Positions 48,201 through 59,408 of a stretch of 64,000 nt of DNA are shown in pieces. The stretch is from contig NC_023755.2 in assembly GCF_000499845.2 (NCBI RefSeq), positions 33,775,253 to 33,839,252 of the forward strand. Direction: 5' to 3'. The first letter of the stretch is position 1, and each line of letters starts with the position of its first letter. This stretch comes from Phaseolus vulgaris (taxonomy: Eukaryota > Streptophyta > Magnoliopsida > Fabales > Fabaceae). A model generated the notes under the pieces. That model was given only the letters and a program-made list of their open reading frames with translations, had not been told where the DNA came from and searched no databases. Both the position numbers and the translations under genes were made by a program.

Positions 48201-49330
48201 CAAGGCAAACTTACTAAAAGGTGTGAAAGTAGGGAGGAACGAGGTTGAAGCTTATGTGTTACAATTTGTTGACGATACCCTGTTTTTCTGTGAAGACTCT
48301 TACAACAATGTGTTCACTATCAAAGCAATTCTCCGGTGTTATGAGACTGCGTCTGGGATGAAAATCAACTTCCATAAATCAAAGCTGGTTAGTATAAATG
48401 TTGAAAGAAACTCGCTTGATTTCTATGCAAAATCCTTACATTGTACATTGATGAGGGTAACCTTCAAGTACTTGGGGGTAGAAGTAGGTGGTAACCCAAG
48501 AAAGAAGCAGTTTTTGGGAGCTAGTTCTAAACAAGTTACGCAATAAGCTATGTGCTTGGAAAGGGAGATTTATGTCATTGGTGGGAAGGATATGTTTAAT
48601 CAAGTCAATTTTAACTGCCATACCCCTATTCTACTTATCTTTCTTTAAAGGTTCAACCACGATATTTAACAGAATTATCAGTATCCAAAGGAGGTTCCTC
48701 TAGGTGTGGGGAAGTGATGAAAAATCTATTTCTTGGGTTAGTTGGGGGAATGTTTGCCAACCAATGGAGGAAGGTGGGTTGGAGATTAAAGATGTCAGAT
48801 TGTTTAATAGTGCTCTTTTGGCAAAATGGAAATGGTTGTTAGTGTGAAATGAACAAGGAAAGTGGAAAGACATCTTAGTATCGAAATATGGGTTGGAATC
48901 AGGCCAAAGGCAAACCCATTTGAAATTTCAGTCCTAGTGGTGGAGAGATCTATCCAAAGTATGCGGTGAGGGAGAAGAAACAGGATGGTTCTAAGAAGCT
49001 TTACAATGGAAAGTTGGTTATGGGGATAAAGTTAGATTCTGGGAGGACAGTTGGCTAGGTAGAAATAATCTCATTTTTTTTGTTTCCTAGGCTATACGCT
49101 CTGTCTTTGGATCAGGGGATGACAGTGGTAGAGGTAGGTGCATGGGAAGACTTAGTGTGGAGTTGCATTTAAGGTGGAGGAGAGTCAATTTTATATGGGA
49201 ATCTATACAATAAGAAGAGATGTTTAGAAAAATTTCAACGTGTATTATTAATAGGGAGTTAAAGGACAACCAAATATGAGGAAGGGATATCACAGGGGAG
49301 TTTAGCACAACTATCGTGGTTATGGATAAA
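45160..49330 (+). pseudogene. LINE ORF2, endonuclease and reverse transcriptase, interrupted
   Basis: The endonuclease N terminus lies just before the solo LTR (GGGTKASY, about 45181-45206) and continues after it with EGVDLLCLQE (about 46300) and GDFNAV (about 46640), typical of the APE-type endonuclease. A VLDHCAIMV block near 46885 is the usual SDH region with Ser replaced. The reverse transcriptase includes PGPDKFNF-like sequence (about 47580), VDYEKAYDLVTWDF (about 47960), LVNGSPT, a TAG stop at 48127-48129 where Gln is expected before GYPLAP, and QFVDDTLFF (about 48265), the YADD-type catalytic box with Val for Ala. The post-RT region continues to WWRDLSKVC (about 48940) and about 49330. 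It would nick target DNA and copy LINE RNA into it; many stops and shifts rule this out here. Confidence 0.85.
45207..46266. mobile_element. Solo LTR, copia-type (SIRE-like in style), inserted in LINE ORF2
   Basis: It begins TGTTGAACAAG and ends TTCTAACA, flanked by GTTAT at 45202-45206 and 46267-46271, a perfect 5-bp target duplication. Inside are several AATCGATTGTTTTCCTG-type repeats and a CAATTCACCCCCCTCTTG stretch, both common in long copia-type LTRs of legumes. There are no coding regions or second LTR, so internal recombination has removed the rest. Removing it restores the LINE frame around the joint (KASY then IRQIV). Confidence 0.88.
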
Positions 49331-51117
49331 ACACAGGGTGCATGCGTTCATGTTCTCATTCTCGGATTGACATTTGAATCCAGAACTATGCATTAAAAGC
49401 TACATGTAAACGAGAAGGTATTGTTTAATGGTAACATGGATGGAGGGCAGAAAGGAAGGGTTTTTACATGTGTTCTATTAGATTTGGGTGTGTGGAGGTA
49501 GTACATTAGTAGTCTAAATTGCTTGTGTAGAGTTAGGTGCATCACTATCTAAATACTAGTAGGCGATGTTGTTAGGGGTTCCTTTTTGTTTTGCTTGTAG
49601 GATTTTATCACTTGTCATAAGTATCACATTAGACTTGTAGTCCAAACGCTCTCTGACAGTAGATTTTCAGAGGTTCTAATTTATATGTGATAAAGGCATT
49701 TGGAGGAAAATGAACAAGTTGGGTCTATCTGAGCTGAATTTTCTCTTGCAGTAACTACCTCTGTTGTTCCATCTATGCTTATAAATTCAGCGACCTATGC
49801 AGGTTGGAAGATGTAAATGTCTTTGCTAAAAATGGTTGATGGTGGCCTATTTAGAGTTCTGCAGAATTGAAGTGGGAAAGTGGGAGATGTAGGAGAACTA
49901 GGCTTGGGTGTAGCTGTCCAGAAGACTTATAATTTTGAGGATCAAGATTCTGTTTCCTGTGATGGTGTAGAGTTCTTATGCATAAAAGTTTTGGTTATAC
50001 CAATTACGAGCAACAGTTATATGTGATGGTAATTTTCTCAAAAGAATATAATGTGGGAAGGAGATAATGGATGCCACATTCTTTTCTGAAGGTAAAATCT
50101 CTTTGAGTACGACAAAAACGGTTATGCAGCAGATATAGGCATTGCAGCTGATCCAATGGGATCAACTCTAGTTTTGTTTTGCTGTTATAGTCATGCTCCT
50201 CCTCTTTGGACTGCTAAAGTAGTGGTAGGAGCTTGTGCATGGACTTTTTTTTTCTGGTTTAGAGCATCTCTGACCCATCCGTGGCAGCAGGAAGCATAAG
50301 CAAGGCAAATCAATTATCAACTTAGGTGGTTGTGTTGACTTAGGGGCAAAAGCTGTCCTTTAAGTGATGCAGAATATGAATGAGTCACCTAAGGCTTGGC
50401 TTGAGATGTTGTCAAGGTTATGCATGATGAGCAAATTGCAAAGTTTTGGGGTGTTTCTTTTGCTATGCTTTACTCTATCTTTCACATAATAGCAATGCCT
50501 CTGTAGTGTACAACAGGGCAACACATTTTATGGGAAGTTGAAGGACTTTTGTTTCATTGGGGCAACAGAAGAATTTCAAGCCAGGGAGGAGGTTATGCTT
50601 TTTTGGAGGAATAAAATATATCAATCATGGAGGAGGAAATGCTAACTTGGAGTTTGATGTAATTATTGAGTTAATATGGAGCTTCTTCATGCATTATGGT
50701 TTTTTAATCCCAACAATTCTTGTCGCATGGCCATTAGAGGTGAGCTAACCATATGCATCGAATGTTGCAGCAACGGATAGCCAAATGAATAACACTTGGT
50801 TCGTAGCTGCAACATAGTTTTTTAGATCTAGATGCTATATAGGATGCATGAGGCATTTTGAGCTCTTTATATCTAAACAATTTTGCATATCAATTTTGTT
50901 AGTCCTGGTTTTTTTTTATGCAAAACCATTATCTATTCTGGGTTTGTAAGGGTGGTGGGGGATCTTTAATAGTTTAACATTTATGAGCTAAGTGGTGTTT
51001 CATTTAGTCTGCTATGAAATGATGGATTCTTAAACTAGGAGAGGATTATGATGTATAAGGGTTGGGATACCCCTAAAGTGTCTCCTTTTATTTTATTAAT
51101 TCATTGCTGATAAAAAA
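49331..51117 (+). other. Long 3' part of the LINE without recognisable protein
   Basis: About 1.8 kb between the last ORF2 similarity and the poly-A end. No zinc-binding RT C terminus (CxxC...H...C) was found on the plus strand, unlike in the other LINE copies here. The end (GGGTTGGGATACCCCTAAAG, then T-rich, then CTGATAAAAAAA) is a standard LINE tail. The rest is either a very degenerate C terminus plus long untranslated region or foreign sequence acquired before insertion. Confidence 0.5.
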
Positions 51118-51489
51118 ATGGTTGAAATGTGCTAGTTTTTATTATCCATTGAGTGTTATAAGTTTTGTGAGAGAGCTAATTTTTTTTTTAAATCTGGAAA
51201 GTCACCAAGTGTATTTAATTGTCCTTTATTTCTTTCCGAATTTATATGTTAGAATCTTTTGAGTTATTAATCTCAAGGAAAAATTAAGATGTATTAACTA
51301 GAAGTATTCTTTATAGGAGTATTCGTTATAACCAAAAGTGGTTTATATACTTACTTTGTATTTTTTATTATAAGTTCAACATTCTAGGATACTTCCTTAA
51401 GGAATAACTAGACTAACTTGAGTTTTGGTGAATCATGTTGGATTGAACTCCAAACTATGTGTCTAAAAAGTCCAAATTTGTAACCTCAT

Positions 51490-52460
51490 TTTGCTCACTT
51501 TTTTTATCAGCAACATAAAATAAATAAATAAATAAGAATCACTTAAGAAGTGATCAAACTCTTGTACAAAACCACACAAAAATAGACAATATCTCCTCTA
51601 GAGACTTGTCACTAACTTTCTACTTGGACAAAAACTAGAACAAAAATACAGGCCAACAAAGACCGAAAAAACAAGATGAGGAACATACTAACAACTCATC
51701 CCAGCCTTCTAAGAAATCCTAGAAATTCAAGACCTCTTGATCAAATACATACAAGCCAAAGGATCAAGGCACCATTTTGAATAAGAAAAGCAAGCAGAGG
51801 CACTTTTAGGAGTAACCCAAAACCATACCTTTAGTTGGACTAAGGTGAAAGCTTCAGAATGATCAATCACTCCACCTTTAAAAATGAGTTTATTTCTATG
51901 ACTCCAAATCTCACCAACAAAGCAACTCAAACACTTCCCCAAACAACGTTGACATGAGAAACAACATTGGAAATTTTGAAATGCATAAAGTGTGGAATAG
52001 AGTCGTAGTGATCAACTGACACCAACTCTAACCAAGCATAACACTGATTCCAAACTAGCCAAACAATTATACAACAAAAAAATATAGGCTTTGTTGTCTC
52101 CACTTTCACCCCACAAAAACAACATAAATTGCTAGCAGCTGCAACTCCACGTCTTTCCAAATTATCCTTAGACGCAATCGAATTTACCAGCACCCTCCAA
52201 GCTATGAATTGAGCTGAGGGCAAGGCCTTAATCTTCCACAAGTATTCAAACAAAGATGGACTTTCCCACTCTAAAAGACCCCTTAAAATACTATAATTTG
52301 ATTTTACCGAGTACCCACCAATCTTGTCGTTCTTCCAAACCTAATTATCAACAATTTTTTATACTAGATTCGTTCCTTGCACCACCTGAAGAAGCTGAAC
52401 TTCCAGTACCTTCTCCCATTCGAACACATCCCTTCTCCACGCAAAATTCCATTTTCAACT
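51490..52460 (-). mobile_element. LINE 3' fragment with zinc-binding RT C terminus, minus strand
   Basis: The minus strand reads YSVKSNYSILRG, then LWKIKALPSAQFIAWRVLVNS and a zinc-knuckle-type CCFCGVKVET...FFCC region (52253-51927), then EIWSHRNKLIFKGG and a conserved tail (51942-51727). It ends in CTGATAAAAAAA (minus strand) at about 51490. It is 5'-truncated at about 52460, with no reverse transcriptase. No target duplication was identified. Confidence 0.78.
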
Positions 52461-52756
52461 AACATTTTGGTTACTTAAGCTAAGTGGAGAGGGACTTTCT
52501 AGGTTAAGTTAGAGTTTTAATTTCATAGTCCTTAATGCTATGTCAGAATCAACAGATGTACAGTTCCTGAAGACGGAATTGCGGGATGAAGCGAGTTTGA
52601 ATCCACAAATGTGTGAGGAAGTGCAAGTAGAGATTTGCGAAATACTAGAATGTGGACATCCTTCGTGAGGTACGAAGAAAGCAAGTACAAAGGAAGAAAA
52701 TACATGGAAGCAAGAGATGAAATACGTTTTTCCCTTATTTTTCTGTGCATGAGCAA

Positions 52757-52930
52757 TTTGCTAATCGATTATGTTGGTAAAAACACACTCAAAGAAATCG
52801 ATTCTATTTTTTTTTTGTGCTTAATCGATTCTGTTGGTTAAAATACACTCAAAGAAATCGATTCTATATTTTTTTAGTGTCTGATCAATTTTGTTGGTTA
52901 AAACACGATCTAATAAATCAATCACTGAAA
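52757..52930. repeat. Short tandem repeat, about 60 bp x 3
   Basis: Three diverging units, each with AATCGATT...TGTTGGTTAAAA and ACACTCAAAGAAATCGATTC, separated by T runs. Confidence 0.7.
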
Positions 52931-53229
52931 ACTTTCTTTTCATTGCATAATCAATTTGGCATTATGTTTTGTAGGTGCTTTGCAATTGTATTTTGATTTC
53001 TTTAGTTTGTTCTTTTATAGTTATTTTCAGTAGTTACACATTATTTTTTTGTATAATTATTATTTTTATATCAATATGATTTAGTTTATTATAATATGTT
53101 ATAAAATTATTTCTTCATTTTAATTACTAATGATGGTTAATTTTTTGTTAGTAGTAACATTTTTTATTTTCTATTACTACAACATTTTTTAATTTTAAGA
53201 AAATATTATGTTTTGTATTTATGTTATTA

Positions 53230-53482
53230 CACTACAAGAAAATCATGTAATAGAAACCAATTTTTAGAGACCAAAATAATTAGTTACAATAGTAACTAAA
53301 TTAGAGACCATTTTAGAAACTAAATAAAAAATTGGTTTCTAAATTAGTTTCTATTATTGTTAAATAGTTTCTAAATTGGTATCTAATTAGCAACCAAGGT
53401 TTTAGAAACCAAATTTTTTTTTTAGCAACTAATTATTTTGGTATCTAAAAATTGGTTTCTATTTCATGATTTTCTTGTAGTG
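53230..53482. mobile_element. CACTA-derived MITE, 253 bp, target duplication TTA
   Basis: The inverted ends are CACTACAAGAAAATCATG and its complement CATGATTTTCTTGTAGTG. TTA lies on both sides (53227-53229 and 53483-53485). The inside is AT-rich with many TTTCTAAATTGGT/ACCAATTTAGAAA-type inverted motifs. The same family occurs at about 58689-59134 and at 62658-63037. It is different from the large element at 1063-8515, whose ends are CACTAGTG. Confidence 0.9.
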
Positions 53483-54004
53483 TTAATATTGATTTTGTTT
53501 AGAATATTATAAGATATTTTTAATATTTATAAAAATTCATATTGATATGTTTATATTTAATTTAATTTTATGTTTATATAAATATATTTTTCATAATTAT
53601 TATTTTTATATATCAATTTGATTTAGTTTATTATAATTAATCTGTTATAGATTTATTTTTGTATTTTAATTAGTTATGATGATTAAATATTTATTTAGAG
53701 CAGTATTTTTTATTTTCCATTCCTACAATATTTTTTTAATATTGAAAAATTATGTGTTTTCTATTTATGTTATTAATAATGATTTTTTTTTAAATTTTTA
53801 TAGTATATGTTTAAAATTTTCAAAAATTATTGTTGTTATGTGTATATTGAATTTCGTTATATTTATATGAATTTATTTTAGTTTATTATTATTATTATGT
53901 TTATATCAATATCATTCAGTTTATTATAAATATTTAAATATTTAATTAATTTTAAAATATATTAACTTTTTTTTATATAATAATAGTCATAATTATCATT
54001 ATTA

Positions 54005-54035
<31 letters not shown>

Positions 54036-54744
54036 ACATAATATAAAATTATCCAAATACAAATATTAGTTATTACATAAATTTAACTAATACAGATACT
54101 TAATGATATTATTAATAAAATTAAATAATACTTAATAAATTTATTTACTAATTATAGTGTTTAAATTTATGAATATTTAATTAACTCAAATCTACACAAA
54201 AATATATCATATTTTATTATTCATAAGATTGAATTTGTGATCTTACATTTTACATCTTTAAAAAAATTCAAAATTCTCTCTCAACCATCACATCACTCAA
54301 AAACTTCAATAATTTTTTCTCACACATTCGCTCTAACATACCTTAACCCAAACACACTCACTTTCTTCATATTTGAGAGTATTTTTCTCTCAAATCCTCA
54401 CACATCCACTCTCTCAAATTTCATACTTCCCTTTTCCAATCCAAGCACAACCTAAGGGAGAGAAAGAGGTTGGGATATTCACCTAGTAGCTTCATCTACT
54501 TTGTTCATTGTTGGATCAAGCAGAAATTGGACAATAGATTCATTGTCTAATATTCTGCATTTTGACCGTTGGGAGCGCGAGTTCGAATTTTGTGCTTGGT
54601 GAAACCAATTTGACATTGTAGCTCTATTTTAGGTTTTTTTTTTTCTTTATTCTTGAAATTTGAAAGCTTTATTACTTTGATATATTGATTGATTGTACTT
54701 GTTTGTGCATTTGTTTTGACACTTTTGTATCCTTATTTGATCTT
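53483..54744. other. AT-rich spacer, no gene seen
   Basis: Contains a short TA repeat (about 54008-54035) and long AT stretches. A CT-rich stretch at 54260-54450 has a 72-codon plus-strand frame with low-complexity Ser/Thr/Asn content and no recognisable domain. Confidence 0.5.
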
Positions 54745-57190
54745 AAAGGAACTTGAATAAAGTGACTTGTGCCTATGATTCGGTAAGTTGGGAATTTATA
54801 TATTATATGCTAAGAAGACTTGGTTTTTGTGAAAAGTGGATTGAATGGATAAAGAATTGTCTTGACTCTTCTTCGATTTCGGTGCTAGTAAATGGTAGTC
54901 CAACTGTTGAATTCAAACAAAAAAGAATTTAAGGCAAGGGGATCCTTTAGCACCCTTCCTCTTTCTCACTGCGGCATAAGGAAAAAAGTATGTGGGGAGC
55001 ATAGAGGTAGGTGAAAGGAGGACAAATGTGGGTAGGTATGTTGCAATATGCGGATGATACTCTATTCTTTTGTAAAGTAGACACTCAGAGTGTTATGACT
55101 TTAAAAACAATTCGAAAGTGTTTTGAACCCGCCTCTAGTCTTAAAGGAAACTATTCTAAGAGTAAGGTTGGTGGAGTAGGAGTGAGCGTTAATGAGATTG
55201 CATTCTTTGAAACAATACTTAGTTGCAGAACTATTAAGGCACCTCTCACTTATTTGGGGGTGACGGTTGGATGGAATCATAAGAGGCAAGTTTTTTGGGA
55301 AGGGGTGCTAGATAGGTTACGAAGCAGATTGGGATCTTGGAAAGGTAAAATTCTCTCTCTAGCTGGTAGATTATGTCTCATTAAATATGTCCTTACTTCC
55401 TTGCCATTATTCTATATCTATATTTTTCATATGCTAGTTATTGTGATAAAGGAAGTGGAAAGGATATAAAAGAATTTTTTGTTGGGTTGCGGTTCATAGG
55501 GTAGGAAAATAGCCTGGTGGTGCGGGATAAGGTTTGTGAGTCGAAAGATAAAGGAGGCTTAGGGGCTATAGGTTTAAGAAGGTTTAATTATGCTCTTTTG
55601 GATAAATGGATTTGGAGACTTAAGTATGAAAAGAGAGCTTTTGGAAGGATATCTTAGACTCTAAGTATGGTGGGTGGAGGAACTGAAAGTCCTAAGTTAG
55701 CAATAATAAGAAATCTATTTGGTGGAGGGACCTTAGGAAAGTTTGGAATCTAGTGGAATGGGGAAGCGATTTTGAAGACAAAGGAAGATAAGAAGAGATG
55801 GGAATGAAATTAGGTTCTGGAAGGATAAATAGGTGGATAATGAACCTTTATTCAAAACATTCCCTAGGTTGTTCTCAGTATCGCTTGATGTCGGTTGAAC
55901 CCTATCACAAGTTGGTGAATGGGATAATAATAGTTGGTCTTGGAAGTTGGGGACAAGGGCTCTATTTTTGTGGGAATCTAGCCAAGCCGACCAATTATTG
56001 CAGTAGTTGGATAACAAGAGGCTAATGGAAGAGGGTAAGGGTATGGTTGACAAGTGGATTTGGAGGGATGCAACGTCTACGTATTTCTCTATGAAGGCAG
56101 CCTATAACTCTTTAAAGGGGGAAGAGTAAGTGGATTATGGAGATTTCTTTGTGGATTTTTGGAAGTTAAAGACTTTACCTTCAATTCAAGTTAATACCTG
56201 GAGGGTGTTGTCTAATTCATTTGCTACTAAGGATAATCTTTTATGATGTGGCATTGTTTTGGTTTGCAATCGTTGTCCCTTGTCTGGCGAGGAAGAGGAG
56301 ACTTTTATTCATCTCTTTCTAGAGTGTAAGGTTTCTTGGAGAATTTGGGACCTTTGTTTTGAGTGACTAGGGTTCTCTTCGGTATACCACTATGATGTAC
56401 ATTCATACTTTATGTTGTTTAAGCCAATAGGCACGAAGGAAGCTTTTACTAGATGTTTGGAGGGGATCTGGGTAGCAATTATAGGAGAAATTTGGATCCA
56501 TAGGAATAAGGGTATCTTTAAGAATTGGAGAATGGATCTTTTAGAGGTTTTTACTGTGGTCCAAAGGAAGACCTGGTCTTTGTTTACTGCTAAGGAAAGA
56601 TTGGTTGACTTCTCTTCTCGAATTGGTGTTTGGACACTATGTGTTGTATGAAGTATTTTAAAAAATTAGGTCTGTGAACTGGTTATTTAACTTCCAGTCC
56701 AAGTTAGGAAGGTATGTTGTGTTTTCATGTGCAGGTTTATGTGCTTGTAATCTTTTGACGTTTTGGAAAGAGCCTTCTTACTCTCGGTTGGCTAAGCTTG
56801 GTTCAATGTGCTGGTAAAGATTCCTATCTTGAAGAAGGAGAAGGTTTTGTTGCATAAGTTTTGGTCTGGCTATCTTGGGAGAGGATTATCTGTTTGTTTT
56901 TTGTCAACTAGGGTGAGGGTTAATAGTGATTGTTTTAGGGGGGGTATTTCTGTTGTCGTGTATTTGTTCCACATGTAGTTGGAAGGAAGTTAGGGCCTTT
57001 TGAGAAAAGATGTTTTTGTATGTTGTTGTGGCTTTTCCTTAATCTTTCATGTGTGTGTTTCGGAAGCTTGGATTGATGATTTACACAGTATGATAATCTT
57101 TGTTGATTACGTGCTGATTATATTCTTTTGTATAAGGGTTGAGATATTTCTAAGATGTTTTTTTTATATTTTTTTTTCATACAAAAATTG
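54745..57190 (+). mobile_element. LINE, 5'-truncated in the reverse transcriptase, plus strand
   Basis: It starts inside the reverse transcriptase (AYDSVSWEFIYYMLRRLGF, 54765-54830; LVNGSPTVEF). The frame breaks near 54930, then QYADDTLFF appears (about 55045), the intact YADD box. SKSKVGGVGV, APLTYLGVTVG and SWKGKILSLAGRLCLIK follow, then WWRDLRKVW (about 55720), WIWRDATSTYFSMKAAYNSL (56060-56115), VNTWRVLSNSFATKDNL and a CNRCPLSGEEEETFIHLFLEC zinc-binding region (about 56265-56330), and EIWIHRNKGIF (about 56490). The 3' end is the usual GGGTTGAGATATTTC plus T-rich tail at 57190. Multiple stops make it inactive. No target duplication was identified. Confidence 0.85.
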
Positions 57191-58688
57191 AACGATGATA
57201 AGGTTTGTCTGATCCAATCCATTAGCGAGTCTGATTTCGTGCTCGTTCTTATTTGAGTTCAGTATTTTAATTAGTGATAGGTGTTGTAGAGAGGTTTTAA
57301 TTAAAGCGTACCCCATTTGTTGAGCAGAAAAAGTATGAAGTAATTAATGAAGATTGACTAGAAGGCAAAGCCAGAATAAAACTTCTCGGATATGGTATAG
57401 GTCGGCCATTACTTCCTAAGTAATATGGAAACAAAATCACGTGTCCCCTTAATTTTCCTGTCCCACACCACAAAATAACACATACAATAACTAATCTTAT
57501 GTTTTTCTACACATTATTTTACTCTTTTTTATAAACAAATAACAATAAATATATTTACTATTTTACAAATATAAAACTTATTTAATATTATTATAAGTGA
57601 ACTCTTGAAGAATAAACAAATTAAAAAGCGAAGAAATAAACAACTACTTAACCATATACTGCAAGACATAAAGAATATATTCATTCATTTTTGAAACTAT
57701 GGTTGCCAAGAAAATAAAAAGTATTTGTTTCACGTCATTTTCTTTCTTTCCAACAAATATAAAAATGAGAAATAAAAATTATAAGTTTATATTAGGAGGT
57801 TATGAAAATATATTTCCAAGAAAAAAATACAGTCTTACTCCCTATTTCGACTATGAAAATATGCATACTAGCTATCACATTCTTGAGTGTTCCATAAAAT
57901 ATAATTTTTAGAAATATAAATTAAAAAAAACTTTTCCTACAATATTTAATACCTAATTAGCACCAGAAAATATGAAAAAACACATCAAAATTCAGTCTCT
58001 TTCTTTAAGAAATAAAATAAATAGAAAAATGAAACTTAAAATCTAACAGAATTGGCGCAAATAAGAAAATAAATATAGGCTAAATTTAGCACAATATATA
58101 TCGACATAAAAAAAGACATCTACCATTAAATAATTATTTTTAAAATAAAACTTAGATATAATGTTATAAATATTATTTATTTTGATAAAAAAATAAATAT
58201 AATTTATCCAAAAATTCAATTTTTTAGGTGAAAAGAACTTAATTCCTTTTATAAACTCCAATTCTTTGTGTAATTCAACAAACCAATTTGCTTAAGCTCA
58301 TTAATTAAAATATAACCAATAAATCATGACTCATTTTTCGATAAATAATTCATTCAATGTTTCATATCTAGTAAAAATATTCTCCAATCACAAACAAAGC
58401 CCTTGAAAAAGACAACAAACAAAAAGTATAAAAGTAAAAGTACAAATGTTAATGTTAATGAAGAAAGATGATGATATATGTATATATATAAAATCGAAGT
58501 AAGTTTAGTGTAATACATCTAACCTCAACAAAAAATATTTTGCTACTCATGAATGAAAGAGGAAGAAGAAATCGATACAAAAATCAAGAAACTAAATTGA
58601 GGAGTCATGTAATCACAAGGAAAGTCTTCCCGTTATCCACCACTATGTCAGAAGTTTCTTCTTCTTCAAAACCTAGGTTTTAACCTCC
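57191..58688. other. AT-rich spacer, no gene seen
   Basis: Short frames at 57699-57911 and 58043-58261 are Lys/Asn/Ile/Phe-rich by-products of base composition. The stretch 57300-57480 is more balanced (contains TCACGTGTCCCC) but shows no gene. Confidence 0.5.
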
Positions 58689-59134
58689 CATACTAATATA
58701 AAAAATCATTATTAAATTAGAGATAAAAAAATATTTAGTTATTATATTAACTAAATTAAATACTATTTTATAAACTAAAAAAATATTGATATTTAAAGTA
58801 GTTTTTATTATTAATAAAAAATTATAAAATAATTTCTAAAATTAATATATAAATTAACTACCAAGGTTTTAACTACTAATATTTTAGATTTTACATTAGT
58901 CTCTAAAACACTAATAGAGACTATTTTGGAATATAAAATAGTAAGTAGCTAAAATATTGCTAGCTAATGGTTAAATACCAATTTAAAAATTATTTTATAT
59001 TTTTTTATTAATAATAAAAACTACTTTATATATCAATAAATTTTAGTTTATAAAAGAATATATAATTTTGTCAAATAATAATTAATTATTTTGGTCTCTA
59101 AAATTAGTTTCTATTTAATGATTTTCTTGTAGTA
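58689..59134. mobile_element. CACTA-derived MITE, degenerate member of the 53230 family
   Basis: The right end reads ATGATTTTCTTGTAGT (59119-59134), the same inverted terminus as at 53482. The left end is decayed (ACTAATATAAAAAATCATTA near 58690). The inside shares the family's AACTACCAAGGTTTTAACTA and TCTCTAAAATTAGTTTCTATT motifs. No clean target duplication. Confidence 0.65.
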
Positions 59135-59408
59135 TACCTTAACTTCTTCCAATGATTCCGAAATCACTTTTAAAATAACTCATTAAAGTCATCTCAAACC
59201 TCTTATGCCAAGTTTCATAAAACTCACACCCAGTTTTAGAAATTTCATGCTCAAATTCAAAATTATCAATCAAGAATGAAAAGTTTTAACTTTCAAACTA
59301 AAAAATTGTTTTCATAATGAGCTTGAGACTACATCCTTCAAAGACTTTTCTCACGATTCCTTCAACTCTTCCTTTTTTCCTACAAAGAGAATATAAATTG
59401 CTACTATT

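Larger units (their letters stand above)
42987..51117 (+). mobile_element. LINE, near full length, 20-bp target duplication
   Basis: ATGGTTGAAATGTGCTAGTT occurs at 42967-42986 and again at 51118-51137, a perfect 20-bp target duplication. The element ends GCTGATAAAAAAA just before the right copy. Gene order is ORF1 (RRM-type nucleic-acid-binding protein), then ORF2 (endonuclease, reverse transcriptase), as in plant L1-type elements. At 8,131 bp it includes a 1,060-bp solo LTR (45207-46266) and its 5-bp duplication. In-frame stops and shifts in both ORFs show that it is inactive. Confidence 0.93.

Noticed and set aside
54237..54455. 72-codon plus-strand frame in a CT-rich stretch
   Set aside because: Low-complexity composition; resembles an untranslated leader more than a protein.
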